A model generated the notes under the pieces. That model was not told the DNA's origin and did not search any database. It saw only the letters and a list, made by a program, of their open reading frames with translations. From positions 1 through 57,497 of the forward strand of contig PMYK01000049.1 in NCBI GenBank assembly GCA_003171255.1: 57,497 nucleotides of DNA, in the 5' to 3' direction. Below are positions 31,698-39,708 of the stretch, piece by piece; within the stretch, counting starts at the first letter, position 1; every line of letters begins with the position of its first letter. The position numbers were made by a program, and so were the translations under genes. Source of the stretch: Chloroflexota bacterium. Its GTDB lineage: Bacteria; Chloroflexota; Limnocylindria; Limnocylindrales; CSP1-4.

Positions 31698-32468
31698 ATG
31701 AGCGAAGAACAACTGCCAGACTACGTCCTGCTCAATCGCGCCTACTGGGACCGTTGGGCGCCCGAATGGGCCGCGTCGGGCGAGCGTAACTGGGCCCAGG
31801 ATGAGCCGGATTGGGGTGTTTGGAGCATTCCCGAGAGCGAGCTCCGGTTGCTCGACGACGTGGCCGGGCTCGACGTCATCGAGTTGGGTTGCGGCACGGG
31901 CTACGTGTCGAGCTGGCTGGCCCGGCTGGGCGCTCGACCGGTGGGCATCGACAACTCGCCCAAGCAGCTCGAAACCGCGCGCCGCCTCCAGGCCGAGAAC
32001 GGGATCGAGTTTCCGCTCCTGCTCGGCAACGCCGAGACGGTCCCCTACCCCGACGCCTCGTTCGACATGGCCATCTCCGAATACGGCGCCGCGGTCTGGG
32101 CCGACCCATATCGCTGGATCCCCGAGGCGGCTCGGCTGCTTCGACCCGGCGGTCGCCTGACGTTCATGGGCAACGCGTTCCTCTACATCATGTGCTGCCC
32201 GGATGAGGACGATGTGCCGCCGACCGATCGCCTCCTGGCCGACCAGTTCGGCGCCTGTCGGTGGCAGTGGCCGGGCAATGACTCGGTGGAGTTCCACCTG
32301 CCCCACGGCGAGATGATCCGGCTGCTGCGGTCGAGCGGCTTCGAAATCGAGGACCTGATCGAGGTCCAGGCGCCCGAGGGAGCTACCTGCAGATTCCCCG
32401 GTATCGACCCCGCCTGGGCCCGTCGCTGGCCGAGCGAGGAAGTCTGGAAGGCTCGCAAGAAGGGCTGA
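31698..32468 (+). CDS. Class I SAM-dependent methyltransferase
   Basis: 256 residues; GAGGG lies 5 nt before the ATG. Rossmann SAM-binding motif I is VIELGCGTGYVSSWLARLG, with the acidic end of strand 2 in PVGIDNS, motif II around LLLGNAETVPYPDASFDMAI, and post-II EAARLLRPGGRLTFMGN. This is the UbiE/Methyltransf_11-type fold acting on a small molecule, but the substrate is not readable. Single gene, divergent from groES. Confidence 0.92.
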   Translation: MSEEQLPDYVLLNRAYWDRWAPEWAASGERNWAQDEPDWGVWSIPESELRLLDDVAGLDVIELGCGTGYVSSWLARLGARPVGIDNSPKQLETARRLQAENGIEFPLLLGNAETVPYPDASFDMAISEYGAAVWADPYRWIPEAARLLRPGGRLTFMGNAFLYIMCCPDEDDVPPTDRLLADQFGACRWQWPGNDSVEFHLPHGEMIRLLRSSGFEIEDLIEVQAPEGATCRFPGIDPAWARRWPSEEVWKARKKG

Positions 32469-32486
32469 TCGGCCCAAGAGGCCGAA

Positions 32487-32504
32487 GCCGTCGCCTTCGA
32501 CGGC
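32487..32504. terminator. Possible bidirectional hairpin terminator
   Basis: gccgtcg-cctt-cgacggc forms a 7-bp stem between the convergent methyltransferase and Flp-pilin genes. No T-tract on either side, so tentative. Confidence 0.35.
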
Positions 32505-32516
32505 GCCCGCCGGCGG

Positions 32517-32669
32517 TTAGCGCGAGCCGATCGCGTCGACGACGACCTGCAGCTTGCCGCTCAGGAAGAGCACGATCACGACGACGATGATTGCGACCAT
32601 CGCCAGGACCAACGCGTACTCGGCGAGGGCCTGACCGGCCCGACCTCGGCGCTCATCGAGCGTGTGCAT
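32517..32669 (-). CDS. Flp-type IVb pilin-like peptide
   Basis: A 50-residue gene below the ORF-track cutoff. GGAGG lies 6 nt before the ATG. A short basic leader (MHTLDERRGRAG) precedes GQALAEYALVLAMVAIIVVV, the class III signal/Flp pilin pattern: cleavage after Gly12 by a TadV-type peptidase, Glu at +5 (EY) and a hydrophobic helix. The mature peptide would be about 38 residues. Flp pilins build Tad adhesion pili, but no tad genes are in this window, so it is an orphan or is assembled by a distant locus. Confidence 0.8.
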   Translation of the reverse strand: MHTLDERRGRAGQALAEYALVLAMVAIIVVVIVLFLSGKLQVVVDAIGSR

Positions 32670-32735
32670 CGGGTTCCTCCGAACCATCGTGACGCGACCC
32701 GGATGGATGTAGGCCCAAGAGTACCCGGATGGCGG

Positions 32736-34160
32736 TCAACCGAGGGCCCGCTCGATCTGCTCGAGATGCTCCTTGCGATGGATCGACCGGTCCAGGAGGG
32801 CGGGCCGGTCCGCGAGCACGTCCAGAACGGGCGCCTCGGCCGGTAGCCCCGCGATGAGCGCATCGATTGCCTCAGCGGCCGCAAGCGTCTCGGCCACCAG
32901 CCCATCGGACTGGCTCGCGAGACTGCCCCAGCTCGCCGGCAGGGCGGCGTTGAGCAGGTCGGCCAGATCGTGCGGGAGGACGTCCGGCTGCGTGGCGGCG
33001 CCCGCCAAGATCGCCGCCCGCCAGCGCGCCTCGAGGAATCGATCCCAGAAGGCCATGTGGCCGAGGACCTGGCCGACAGTCCAGCCACCATCCTCCGTCG
33101 GACGGGCGAGGTCGGACGCGGACAGGCCGGCGATGGCGTCGCTGAGTTGGGCCCGACTGGTTTCGTTGCGATCCAGGTAGGACCGGTCGATCGGCGGCCG
33201 CGGAGCGCGGACGGACGACAGGGCCACGTCCATCTGTTCGAGATGGGCCAGACGATGGATCGAGCGGTCCATGGTCCGCGGCCAATCGCGAACCAGAGTG
33301 TCCCCAACGCCCGGAGCCACTTCCTCGATCAGGGCATCGAGCGATTCGGCTGCGGCCAGCGCCTCAGCGCCGATCGCCAGACCGATGTGGCCTGACCACG
33401 CGCCGATCAGGTCGGCCAGGGGCTGGTTTATCGCCTCGTCCATGAAGGCGGGGAGACTCACTGGCTCGATCGGCTCGCCCACGCGCGCTGTTTCGCGCGC
33501 CAGTTGCCAGCGAGCCTCCATCGATCGATCCCAGAACGCCATGTGGGCCAGCACCTGGGCGACCGTCCATCCCCCTTCCTCGGTGGGGAGGGCCAGCTCG
33601 GGCTCGCGCAGGCGCTCGACGAAGGTCGCCAGGCGCCGGCGGCTGGCCGCGTTGCGCGCAACGAACTCACGGTCAATTGGCCCCGGGACGGGGGTCGGCG
33701 CGGCGCCGGCGGCTCCCGCCAGAACCCGCTCGATGTGGTCCATGTGCTCGCCGCGGTGCCGATGCCGGTGCAGCAGGAACGCGATAGACGTGCCCTCCAG
33801 CGCATCGACGGTGGCATCGGGCGCGGCGGCGATCAGCGCATCCACCCTGCGGGCTGCCTCGATGGCGAGGGCCGAGGTGCCCTCCGCGCCGATGCCCGCC
33901 CAGTAGGGATGCAGAGCCTCATTGGCCAGATGCTCGGCGGCAAGGACCGACTCATTCGAAGCCGACCAGCGTCCGGTCAGCATCTCGGTCCAGCGCTCGG
34001 CCTGCCAGCGATCCCAGAAGCCTATGTGGGCCACTGCCGACGCAACCGTCCAACCCTCGCCGAGATCCGCCTCGAACTGGGTCGGAGTGAGCGCCGCTAC
34101 CAGATGCGCAAGCCGCTCCCGCGACTCGTCGTTGGCGCGCTGGAAGCTTCGGTCCGTCAT
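32736..34160 (-). CDS. Triple DinB/MDMPI-like domain protein
   Basis: 474 residues from the ATG at 34160, with AGGAGA 5 nt upstream; the track start overlaps tatD. Three tandem copies of a four-helix-bundle domain of the DinB/mycothiol-dependent maleylpyruvate isomerase N-terminal type are visible. Each has a W-T-V-x2-x-V/LxH-x-x-FWDR helix (AHIGFWDRW, AHMAFWDRS, GHMAFWDRF) and a later His-x3-His metal-site helix (HRGEHMDHIE, HRLAHLEQMD, HRKEHLEQIE). Domains span roughly 1-150, 160-310 and 320-474. DinB-fold enzymes use a divalent metal for thiol-dependent reactions; the reaction here is unknown. Triplication in one chain is unusual. Confidence 0.85.
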   Translation of the reverse strand: MTDRSFQRANDESRERLAHLVAALTPTQFEADLGEGWTVASAVAHIGFWDRWQAERWTEMLTGRWSASNESVLAAEHLANEALHPYWAGIGAEGTSALAIEAARRVDALIAAAPDATVDALEGTSIAFLLHRHRHRGEHMDHIERVLAGAAGAAPTPVPGPIDREFVARNAASRRRLATFVERLREPELALPTEEGGWTVAQVLAHMAFWDRSMEARWQLARETARVGEPIEPVSLPAFMDEAINQPLADLIGAWSGHIGLAIGAEALAAAESLDALIEEVAPGVGDTLVRDWPRTMDRSIHRLAHLEQMDVALSSVRAPRPPIDRSYLDRNETSRAQLSDAIAGLSASDLARPTEDGGWTVGQVLGHMAFWDRFLEARWRAAILAGAATQPDVLPHDLADLLNAALPASWGSLASQSDGLVAETLAAAEAIDALIAGLPAEAPVLDVLADRPALLDRSIHRKEHLEQIERALG

Positions 34161-34216
34161 GGCGGTCTCCTCGGTGGCGGGCGTCCGGCCGGGCCGCGGG
34201 CGGCGGCCAACGGTCG

Positions 34217-35101
34217 TCAACCCATCGAATGCCGCCGGAACGTGGCGTCGTAGGCCTGTACCAGGCCGTCCCCAATGCTATCCGGCGTTTCGCCGCGGCG
34301 CTCCGCGAGCCACTCCCCGGTGATGCGGACCCACATCGGCGAATTGCGCCGGCCGGAGAACCCGGGCGTGGGGGCGGCGGGCGCGCTCTCGCCGGCGGCC
34401 GGCTTGTTGCGCGGCACTCCCGGCGGGGCCAGATACGGCGCGTCGGTCTCGATCAGCAGCCGCCCTCGGGGCACGAGCCGCGCCACCTCGGCCGACGCTT
34501 CTTCGCCACGGCGGAACACAAGGCCGCTGAACGAGATGGCGAGACCCAGCTCGAAGGCGGTCTCGGCGTAGTCCACCGGGCCCGAGAACGAGTGCAGGAT
34601 GGCCGGCGGGCTATCTCCGAACGCGTCGCGGGCCGCCACTCCCCCGCAGCCGGCGGCGCGGAGCTCGGTGATCAGCGCGTCCTGGGCATCGCGGCCGCCG
34701 GCCGCGGAACGGCAATGCAGGATGGCCGGCTTGCCGGTGTCGAGGGCGAGGCGCAGGTGGCGTCGGAGGTTGGCGAGCTGCGCCTCCGGCGGAGAGTGCA
34801 TCCGGTCGTAGTCGAGGCCGGTCTCGCCGATCGCCACAACGCGCGCGTCCGCAGCGAGCCGCAAGACGGCCGCCCAATCGTCATCGGTGGCCGTGGCCGC
34901 GTCGTGGGGGTGGATGCCGACCGCGGCGTCGATCCAGTCCGTATCGGTCGCAAGATGGAGCGCCGCAGCCGACGAACCGGCGTCCCACCCCGGCACGAGC
35001 AGCCGCTCGACGCCGGCTTCACGGGCCGCCTCGACTACCTCCGCCAGATCGAGGCCGAATGCGTCGGCTTGGAGGTGGCTGTGGCTGTCGACCAGTCTCA
35101 T
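34217..35101 (-). CDS. tatD: TatD-family metal-dependent deoxyribonuclease
   Basis: 294 residues. TIM-barrel amidohydrolase-like nuclease with the metal ligands SHSHL at the N-terminus, GIHPHDA, GETGLDYDR, ILHCRSA, ILHSFSG and IETDAPYLAPPG. An insert of about 30 residues (around AAGGRDAQDALITELRAAGC) lies between the fourth and fifth motifs. Its ATG is 17 bp after the metG stop, the common metG-tatD pairing, so probably co-transcribed with metG. Likely a 3'-5' exonuclease in DNA quality control. Confidence 0.93.
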   Translation of the reverse strand: MRLVDSHSHLQADAFGLDLAEVVEAAREAGVERLLVPGWDAGSSAAALHLATDTDWIDAAVGIHPHDAATATDDDWAAVLRLAADARVVAIGETGLDYDRMHSPPEAQLANLRRHLRLALDTGKPAILHCRSAAGGRDAQDALITELRAAGCGGVAARDAFGDSPPAILHSFSGPVDYAETAFELGLAISFSGLVFRRGEEASAEVARLVPRGRLLIETDAPYLAPPGVPRNKPAAGESAPAAPTPGFSGRRNSPMWVRITGEWLAERRGETPDSIGDGLVQAYDATFRRHSMG

Positions 35102-35118
35102 CGGCGGCGGCGCCGATC

Positions 35119-36759
35119 TCAGCCCGCGGCCGGGGTCGCGGCTTCGGTCTCGAGACGCGGGAAGAGCGGCTCGGCCGTCATCAGCCGGCCGGCCTGGCCG
35201 GCGTGGCCGCCCCAGCGCAGCTCGTCGAGCAGCGCCGGACCGCCGTTGCCGTCGGGACCATAGGGATACTCATATCCGAGCTGGGCAAGGGCACGCGGAG
35301 CCGCCGTTGGCATGAACGGTGCCGCCGCCAGTGCGATCAGCCGGCACGCCTCGACCAGGTCTCCCAGGACGGCCCGCAGCCTGACGCCGGCCGCTTCGTC
35401 GCCCGCCTTCATCGCCTTCGCCAGCGTCCACGGCTGCTCCGCCTCGACGAGGCGATTGGCCGCCCCCACGACATCCCACAGCGCGCGCAGAGCGTCGTGG
35501 AGCAGGCAGCCCTCGAGTCGGTCGCCGTAGACCGCGAGCGTGTCGGCCCAGACGCCGGCCAGCCCGGCTTCGGGTCCAACCGCGGGCCGTTCGCCATCGA
35601 AGTACCGGTTCGCCATCGAGATCGTCCGGTTCAGCAGGTTGCCGAAGTCGTTCGCGAGGTCGGCGTTGTAGCGGCGCACGAACGAGTCCCAGGAGACGTC
35701 CGTGTCCTTGTCGAAGGCCACCTCGCGCAGCGTCACGTAACGTGCGCCATCCGCCCCGAGCGTCTTCACGACGTCGATCGGATCGAGGAAGTTGCCGAGG
35801 CTCTTGCTCATCCGCTCGCCTTGGGCGAGCAGGAAGCCGTGTATCCAGACGTGGCGCGGCGCCTCGAGGCCGGCGCTCCAGAGCATCGCCGGCCAGTAGA
35901 TCGTGTGGAACCTGGCGATGTCCTTGCCGATCACGTGCAGGTCGGCCGGCCACCAGTGCGCAAAGGCGGCCGGGTCGTCGGGGAACCCGGCGCCGGTGAC
36001 GTAGTTGATCAAGGCGTCGTACCAGACGTAGATCTTGCCCGCGGCCGGATCCCAGGAGCCGTCGGGCCGCTGCGACGACGATCCGTCGGGCATTATCGGG
36101 AACGGGATGCCCCAATCAGCTCCGGCTCGGCTGATCGAGAAGTCCTCGAGACCGCCACGGATGAAGCCGAGCATCTCGTTGCGGCGGTAGTCCGGCCGGG
36201 CGAAGTCCGGATGGTCCTCGAAATGACGCTCCAGGCGCTCCTGATAGGCCGACAGCCGGAAGAACCAGTTGTGCTCGCTGAGCCATTGCAGCGGCACCGT
36301 CGGGTGGTTCGGGCACTGGCTGCCGTTCGGCGTTTCGACCACGTCCGACGCAGTCTTGAAGCCCTCGGCCGGGCAGTACCAGCCCTCATATGTTCCGAGG
36401 TAGATGTCGCCGTTGGCGTAGGCGCGACGCACCATCTCCTGCGCCGTTCGGACGTGATCGGGGTCGGTCGTGCGGATGAACCGATCCGGACTTATCAGCA
36501 GGGCGTCTTCGGCGGCTCGGAAGAGCGCCACGTTCTCGTTGGCGAACTCCATCGGCGCCTTTCCGAGCTCTGCCGCACGCTGGGCGATGTTGACCGAATG
36601 CTCGTCGGTGCCGGTGAGGAAGCGCGTATCGTCGCCCTTCATGCGATGCCAGCGCGCGATGACATCCGCCCCGATCACTTCGAACAGGGTGTGCAGGCCG
36701 GGCCTGTTGTTCGCGTAGGCGATGGCGGTCGTGATGTAGTAGCGATCGGCGAGGCTCAT
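35119..36759 (-). CDS. metG: Methionyl-tRNA synthetase with degenerate HIGH motif
   Basis: 546 residues from the ATG at 36759; the longer track start is antisense to the next gene. It charges tRNA(Met). The class I core is clear: YYITTAIAYANNRPGLHTLF, FLTGTDEHSVNI, KIYVWYDALINYVTGAG, HVIGKDIARFHTIYWPAM and the KMSKS loop ERMSKSLGNFLDPIDVV. The HIGH tetrapeptide normally after NxxP (PHIGH) reads PGLHT here, and the zinc knuckle has lost a Cys (YCPAEGF instead of YCxxCExF; later CPNHP). No C-terminal EMAP-like domain. The start follows TACCAT by 8 nt, leaderless type. tatD follows directly. Confidence 0.93.
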   Translation of the reverse strand: MSLADRYYITTAIAYANNRPGLHTLFEVIGADVIARWHRMKGDDTRFLTGTDEHSVNIAQRAAELGKAPMEFANENVALFRAAEDALLISPDRFIRTTDPDHVRTAQEMVRRAYANGDIYLGTYEGWYCPAEGFKTASDVVETPNGSQCPNHPTVPLQWLSEHNWFFRLSAYQERLERHFEDHPDFARPDYRRNEMLGFIRGGLEDFSISRAGADWGIPFPIMPDGSSSQRPDGSWDPAAGKIYVWYDALINYVTGAGFPDDPAAFAHWWPADLHVIGKDIARFHTIYWPAMLWSAGLEAPRHVWIHGFLLAQGERMSKSLGNFLDPIDVVKTLGADGARYVTLREVAFDKDTDVSWDSFVRRYNADLANDFGNLLNRTISMANRYFDGERPAVGPEAGLAGVWADTLAVYGDRLEGCLLHDALRALWDVVGAANRLVEAEQPWTLAKAMKAGDEAAGVRLRAVLGDLVEACRLIALAAAPFMPTAAPRALAQLGYEYPYGPDGNGGPALLDELRWGGHAGQAGRLMTAEPLFPRLETEAATPAAG

Positions 36760-36767
36760 GGCGCCCG

Positions 36768-36773
36768 ATGGTA
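36768..36773 (-). promoter_or_regulatory. Leaderless-type -10 box of metG (TACCAT)
   Basis: TACCAT ends 8 nt before the metG ATG, with no Shine-Dalgarno between. Divergent from the hypothetical gene beginning at about 36838. Confidence 0.5.
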
Positions 36774-36837
36774 TCAGGCCCCACGAACCGCGTTCGCCGC
36801 TCGGGCGCGGGCGAGGTCGGCGGTTCCGGTCAACGAC

Positions 36838-37233
36838 GTGTGGCGGCTGCTGGACCTGCCGAAGCGCCGGCCCGAGCAGGACGACGAGATGCTGCACGCC
36901 GCCCGCGCCTCTCGATACCACTTGGGCAACGCCGGCGAGCCGGTCGCCCTGGCCCGCGGCGAGTGTCTCTGTTCGCGCGTCTATGCCGTCCTCGGGCGAC
37001 CCGAACCGGCGATCTGGCACGCGCGCCGCTGCCTGGAGCTGCTGACCGAGTTCGGCGGTGGCGAGGATTGGGACGAGGCCGCCGCCTGCGAGGCGCTGGC
37101 CCGGGCCTACTCGGTGGCCGGCGACAAGCGCGAGAAGAACGTCTGGTTGGATCGGGCGCGCACCGCTTTGAAGTCGATCGCCAAGCCCGACGACCGCCAG
37201 CCGATCGAGGAAGACCTCAAGACGATCAGGTAG
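36838..37233 (+). CDS. Conserved hypothetical helical-repeat protein
   Basis: About 131 residues. The frame reads as a real protein (DDEMLHAARASRYHLGNAG, EPVALARGECLCSRVYAVLG, EPAIWHARRCLELLTEFG, ACEALARAYSVAGDKREK), with TPR-like helix pairs and high GC at third positions. I recall the pattern from uncharacterised bacterial proteins, but no function is known to me. The start is uncertain: the only in-frame start near the conserved part is GTG at 36838, with no SD or -10 box at proper distance; NxxVW-like residues just upstream suggest the true N-terminus could be a few codons earlier. Divergent from metG. Confidence 0.7.
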   Translation: MWRLLDLPKRRPEQDDEMLHAARASRYHLGNAGEPVALARGECLCSRVYAVLGRPEPAIWHARRCLELLTEFGGGEDWDEAAACEALARAYSVAGDKREKNVWLDRARTALKSIAKPDDRQPIEEDLKTIR

Positions 37234-37331
37234 TCGGCGGAGCTGCTGCCGGGGCGCCCCCTTGCCGCGCCGCGAGGCCCACTTGGACAAATGCCAATGG
37301 GGGTAGCGCGGGTCCGGATAGTCGCCGCGAA

Positions 37332-37374
37332 CGGGGCCTTGAAGCCTCGCTAATCGGCCTCAAACCAGGCCCCG
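37332..37374. terminator. Possible hairpin between convergent genes
   Basis: cggggcct and aggccccg form an 8-bp outer stem with a partly pairing interior (gaagcc/ggcctc) in the gap between the hypothetical gene and the membrane-module gene ending at 37490. No T-tract. Confidence 0.3.
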
Positions 37375-37489
37375 CAGGCAGATTCGGGCCCTGAGGCCGG
37401 CCTTTCGACGTAGGACCGACCGCTCGTTCTTGTCTCGCACTACCCGGGTTGGAATCTGTCCAGTTCGTGGCCCGTGGACCGTGGCTCGA

Positions 37490-38011
37490 TCAGCCGGGCT
37501 GGGAGCCTGCGCCACCGCCTGGGACCGCCGAGGACGCGGTCGTGGGAGGCCGCCCAAACGTCGACCGCCGGTAGACCATCACCGCCGCCGACGCGACACC
37601 AAACGCGACCGCGGCCTCGAGCGCCGCGAGCGAGAGAACCTGCCCGGCAAACAATCCGGCCGCGCCCGAAATCTGTACGGCGGCGACCGACAGGGCGGCC
37701 GGCAGCGGCAGCCACGATGCCCCGACCATGCGGATCTGCCCGCCGGCCTCGACCTCGGACAGCTTGGCCCGATTGGCGGCGTAGGCGCCCGCTGCGGCGC
37801 CGGCCACGAACAGCACCAGCGACACGACTTGCTTGAGCGACATCCCCGTGACAGTCAAGTACAGCCACAGCGACAGGATCGGCCCGCCCGCGATGATGGC
37901 CATGACGACCACCGAGTAGCGCTGCTCGCGCCGCAGCCGGTAGGCGTCCCAAGACCCGGCGAGCACAGCAAGGGCCGCGCTGATGAGGGCGATCGCCTGG
38001 TAGATGTTCAC
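37490..38011 (-). CDS. Five-helix membrane protein, second gene of a two-gene module
   Basis: 173 residues from the GTG at 38011, which overlaps the upstream gene's stop by 4 nt (GTGA). The track start adds antisense sequence. About five hydrophobic helices cover nearly the whole chain: IYQAIALISAALAVLAG, YSVVVMAIIAGGPILSLWLY, VVSLVLFVAGAAAGAYAA, then two in LSVAAVQISGAAGLFAGQVL and AALEAAVAFGVASAAVMVY. A short basic/Pro tail ends it. No known transporter or enzyme motif. Tight coupling to the 38008 gene suggests they act together. Confidence 0.75.
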   Translation of the reverse strand: MNIYQAIALISAALAVLAGSWDAYRLRREQRYSVVVMAIIAGGPILSLWLYLTVTGMSLKQVVSLVLFVAGAAAGAYAANRAKLSEVEAGGQIRMVGASWLPLPAALSVAAVQISGAAGLFAGQVLSLAALEAAVAFGVASAAVMVYRRSTFGRPPTTASSAVPGGGAGSQPG

Positions 38012-39579
38012 TTCGACTTCCCCTGCAGCGCGCGCCGCTGGACTTCGGCGGCCAGATCGCGACGTGCGGCCACCGCGACATCGGCCTGGACGCGAAGCCT
38101 GTGGATCTCGACCCCGACCGAGCCGGCCAGGGCGTCGTAGAAGCCCCGCCAGCGTTCGAGGCCCGCCAGAGCCTCCATCACCGCGAGTCGGCCATCCGCC
38201 ACCTTGTGGCTCGCGGCCCACTGGGCCAGTGTCGTCGCGGTCGGTGCTTGACTGTCATCCGGGAGTAGCGCGGGCGTCCTGCCGGACGTTCGCCTCGGGT
38301 GCACGACGCTGGCGGAGCGGCTCTGCTCGAAGCTCTGCCGCAGGGCCGCGGCCATCTTCGACGAGTCGCCGGCGAAGTACCAACCTCGACCGTAGGAGAT
38401 CGTATCGGCGAGGTACTCGGGCAGCCCGACCGACCCGGCAGCGTCGAGTCGACCGAGCAGGTCGCCGATCGCGTCGATCTGGTGGGCCAGGTTGCTGCGT
38501 CGATCGTAGAGGTCGTCGAGCTCCTGCTGGGCCCGCGCCAGGGCATCGAACGCGGCGTCGGCCTTGCCCGCCCAGAGGACCCGCGCCGCCTTGAGCTGCG
38601 GCGCCGACAACGCCGTCGGATCCTTCGGCGGTGGGGCGGAGGCCGCGGGATCGGCCGCGGCCGGATCCAGGTCGCCCAGGTCGTGGTCGGCGTGGCTGAC
38701 GTTCTCGTCGATCACGCCCTGCATGTAGCCGAGCCGCCCGAAGTTGCGCCGCATCTGCTCGAAGATCTCCTGCGGCGACTTCACGTCCGAAGCCGCCGCG
38801 GCCCCGCCGGTGGCCAGCGTGACGAGCCCAATCCCAGGAGCGAGGAAGCTGGCGAGCGCGGCGATGCCCGCTGCGTCGCCGAAGAGTTGGGCCACGTCGC
38901 CCGAGCTGTAGCCCGTCAGGTCGGCTTGGGCCGTCACCCGCTTCATCGAACGGAAGATGCTGAGGCCGCCCTGGATCAGCTCCGGCCTGGGCACAGGCAG
39001 ATTGATGCCGCTGAAGGCGGGCACGATGCCAAGGGCAGTAGCGTTGGCCGTGACACCTGTCGCGACCCCGCCTCCGGCGGAGTGGAACGGCGTCAGCAGG
39101 CCGTGCCCGCCGGCAGTGGCATGCCCGGCCCCTGCCGCGCCTGCGCCGCCCGCGACGCCACCGGAACCTCCGGCGCCACCGGCAGCACCTGCGCCGCCCG
39201 CGGCCCCGCCAGCGAGACCCGCAAGGCCGCCGGCCGAGGAGGCCACGACGGCGCCCCCGATCGACATCAGCAGGACGCCCGTCGCGGCCACGCCGCCGAG
39301 ATCGGCATCGCGTGGGTCAGGGGCGACCTGGTTCTCTTCGCCGAACAAGGCGGCAAGCTGGCCAACCGGCCCGAAGCAGTCGACCGGATCGTCATCGTCG
39401 TCGTCGCAATAGGGGTTGTCGGTGAGCGGAACGGTCTGCGACCCCTGGACAGATGGGCCGCCATCGCTCGTGGCCCGAGCCACGAACTGCGATCCGAGAA
39501 TCAGCAGCAGGCCCGTGGCCAGAAATGCCGCGGCAACGCCATAGCGAAGCAGCGCCGCGAACCGCAAGGGTCTCGCCAC
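38008..39579 (-). CDS. Gly/Ala-rich membrane-anchored protein with Asp cluster
   Basis: 523 residues from the GTG at 39579 (AGGGAGG 8 nt upstream); an ATG 15 codons earlier is the alternative. An N-terminal membrane helix (YGVAAAFLATGLLLILGSQF) is followed by a short extracytoplasmic loop with CDDDDDDPVDC, possibly Ca-binding and disulfide-closed. A second hydrophobic stretch leads into a Gly/Ala-rich segment of about 60 residues (GGAAGGAGAAGGAGGSGG), a domain with helices, and a C-terminal coiled-coil region (ALARAQQELDDLYDRRSNLA) near LPEYLADTISYGRGWYFAGD. I do not recognise the family. Overlaps the 37490 gene by 4 nt; 129 bp downstream of the purine operon end. Confidence 0.72.
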   Translation of the reverse strand: MARPLRFAALLRYGVAAAFLATGLLLILGSQFVARATSDGGPSVQGSQTVPLTDNPYCDDDDDDPVDCFGPVGQLAALFGEENQVAPDPRDADLGGVAATGVLLMSIGGAVVASSAGGLAGLAGGAAGGAGAAGGAGGSGGVAGGAGAAGAGHATAGGHGLLTPFHSAGGGVATGVTANATALGIVPAFSGINLPVPRPELIQGGLSIFRSMKRVTAQADLTGYSSGDVAQLFGDAAGIAALASFLAPGIGLVTLATGGAAAASDVKSPQEIFEQMRRNFGRLGYMQGVIDENVSHADHDLGDLDPAAADPAASAPPPKDPTALSAPQLKAARVLWAGKADAAFDALARAQQELDDLYDRRSNLAHQIDAIGDLLGRLDAAGSVGLPEYLADTISYGRGWYFAGDSSKMAAALRQSFEQSRSASVVHPRRTSGRTPALLPDDSQAPTATTLAQWAASHKVADGRLAVMEALAGLERWRGFYDALAGSVGVEIHRLRVQADVAVAARRDLAAEVQRRALQGKSK

Positions 39580-39708
39580 GAACCCTACCTCCCTGCGCAC
39601 CGCCCGACGGAGACGGCGTTCCATCAGTTTAGGCAGCGGGTTAGGTAGCGGGCAAACGCCGCGGCCATTCCCGAGGCCGGACCCGGCTCAGCGACAGCGG
39701 CGCCCGCC

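Noticed and set aside
35059-36837. Plus-strand 724-aa ORF
   Set aside because: All but the last about 131 codons is antisense to tatD/metG.
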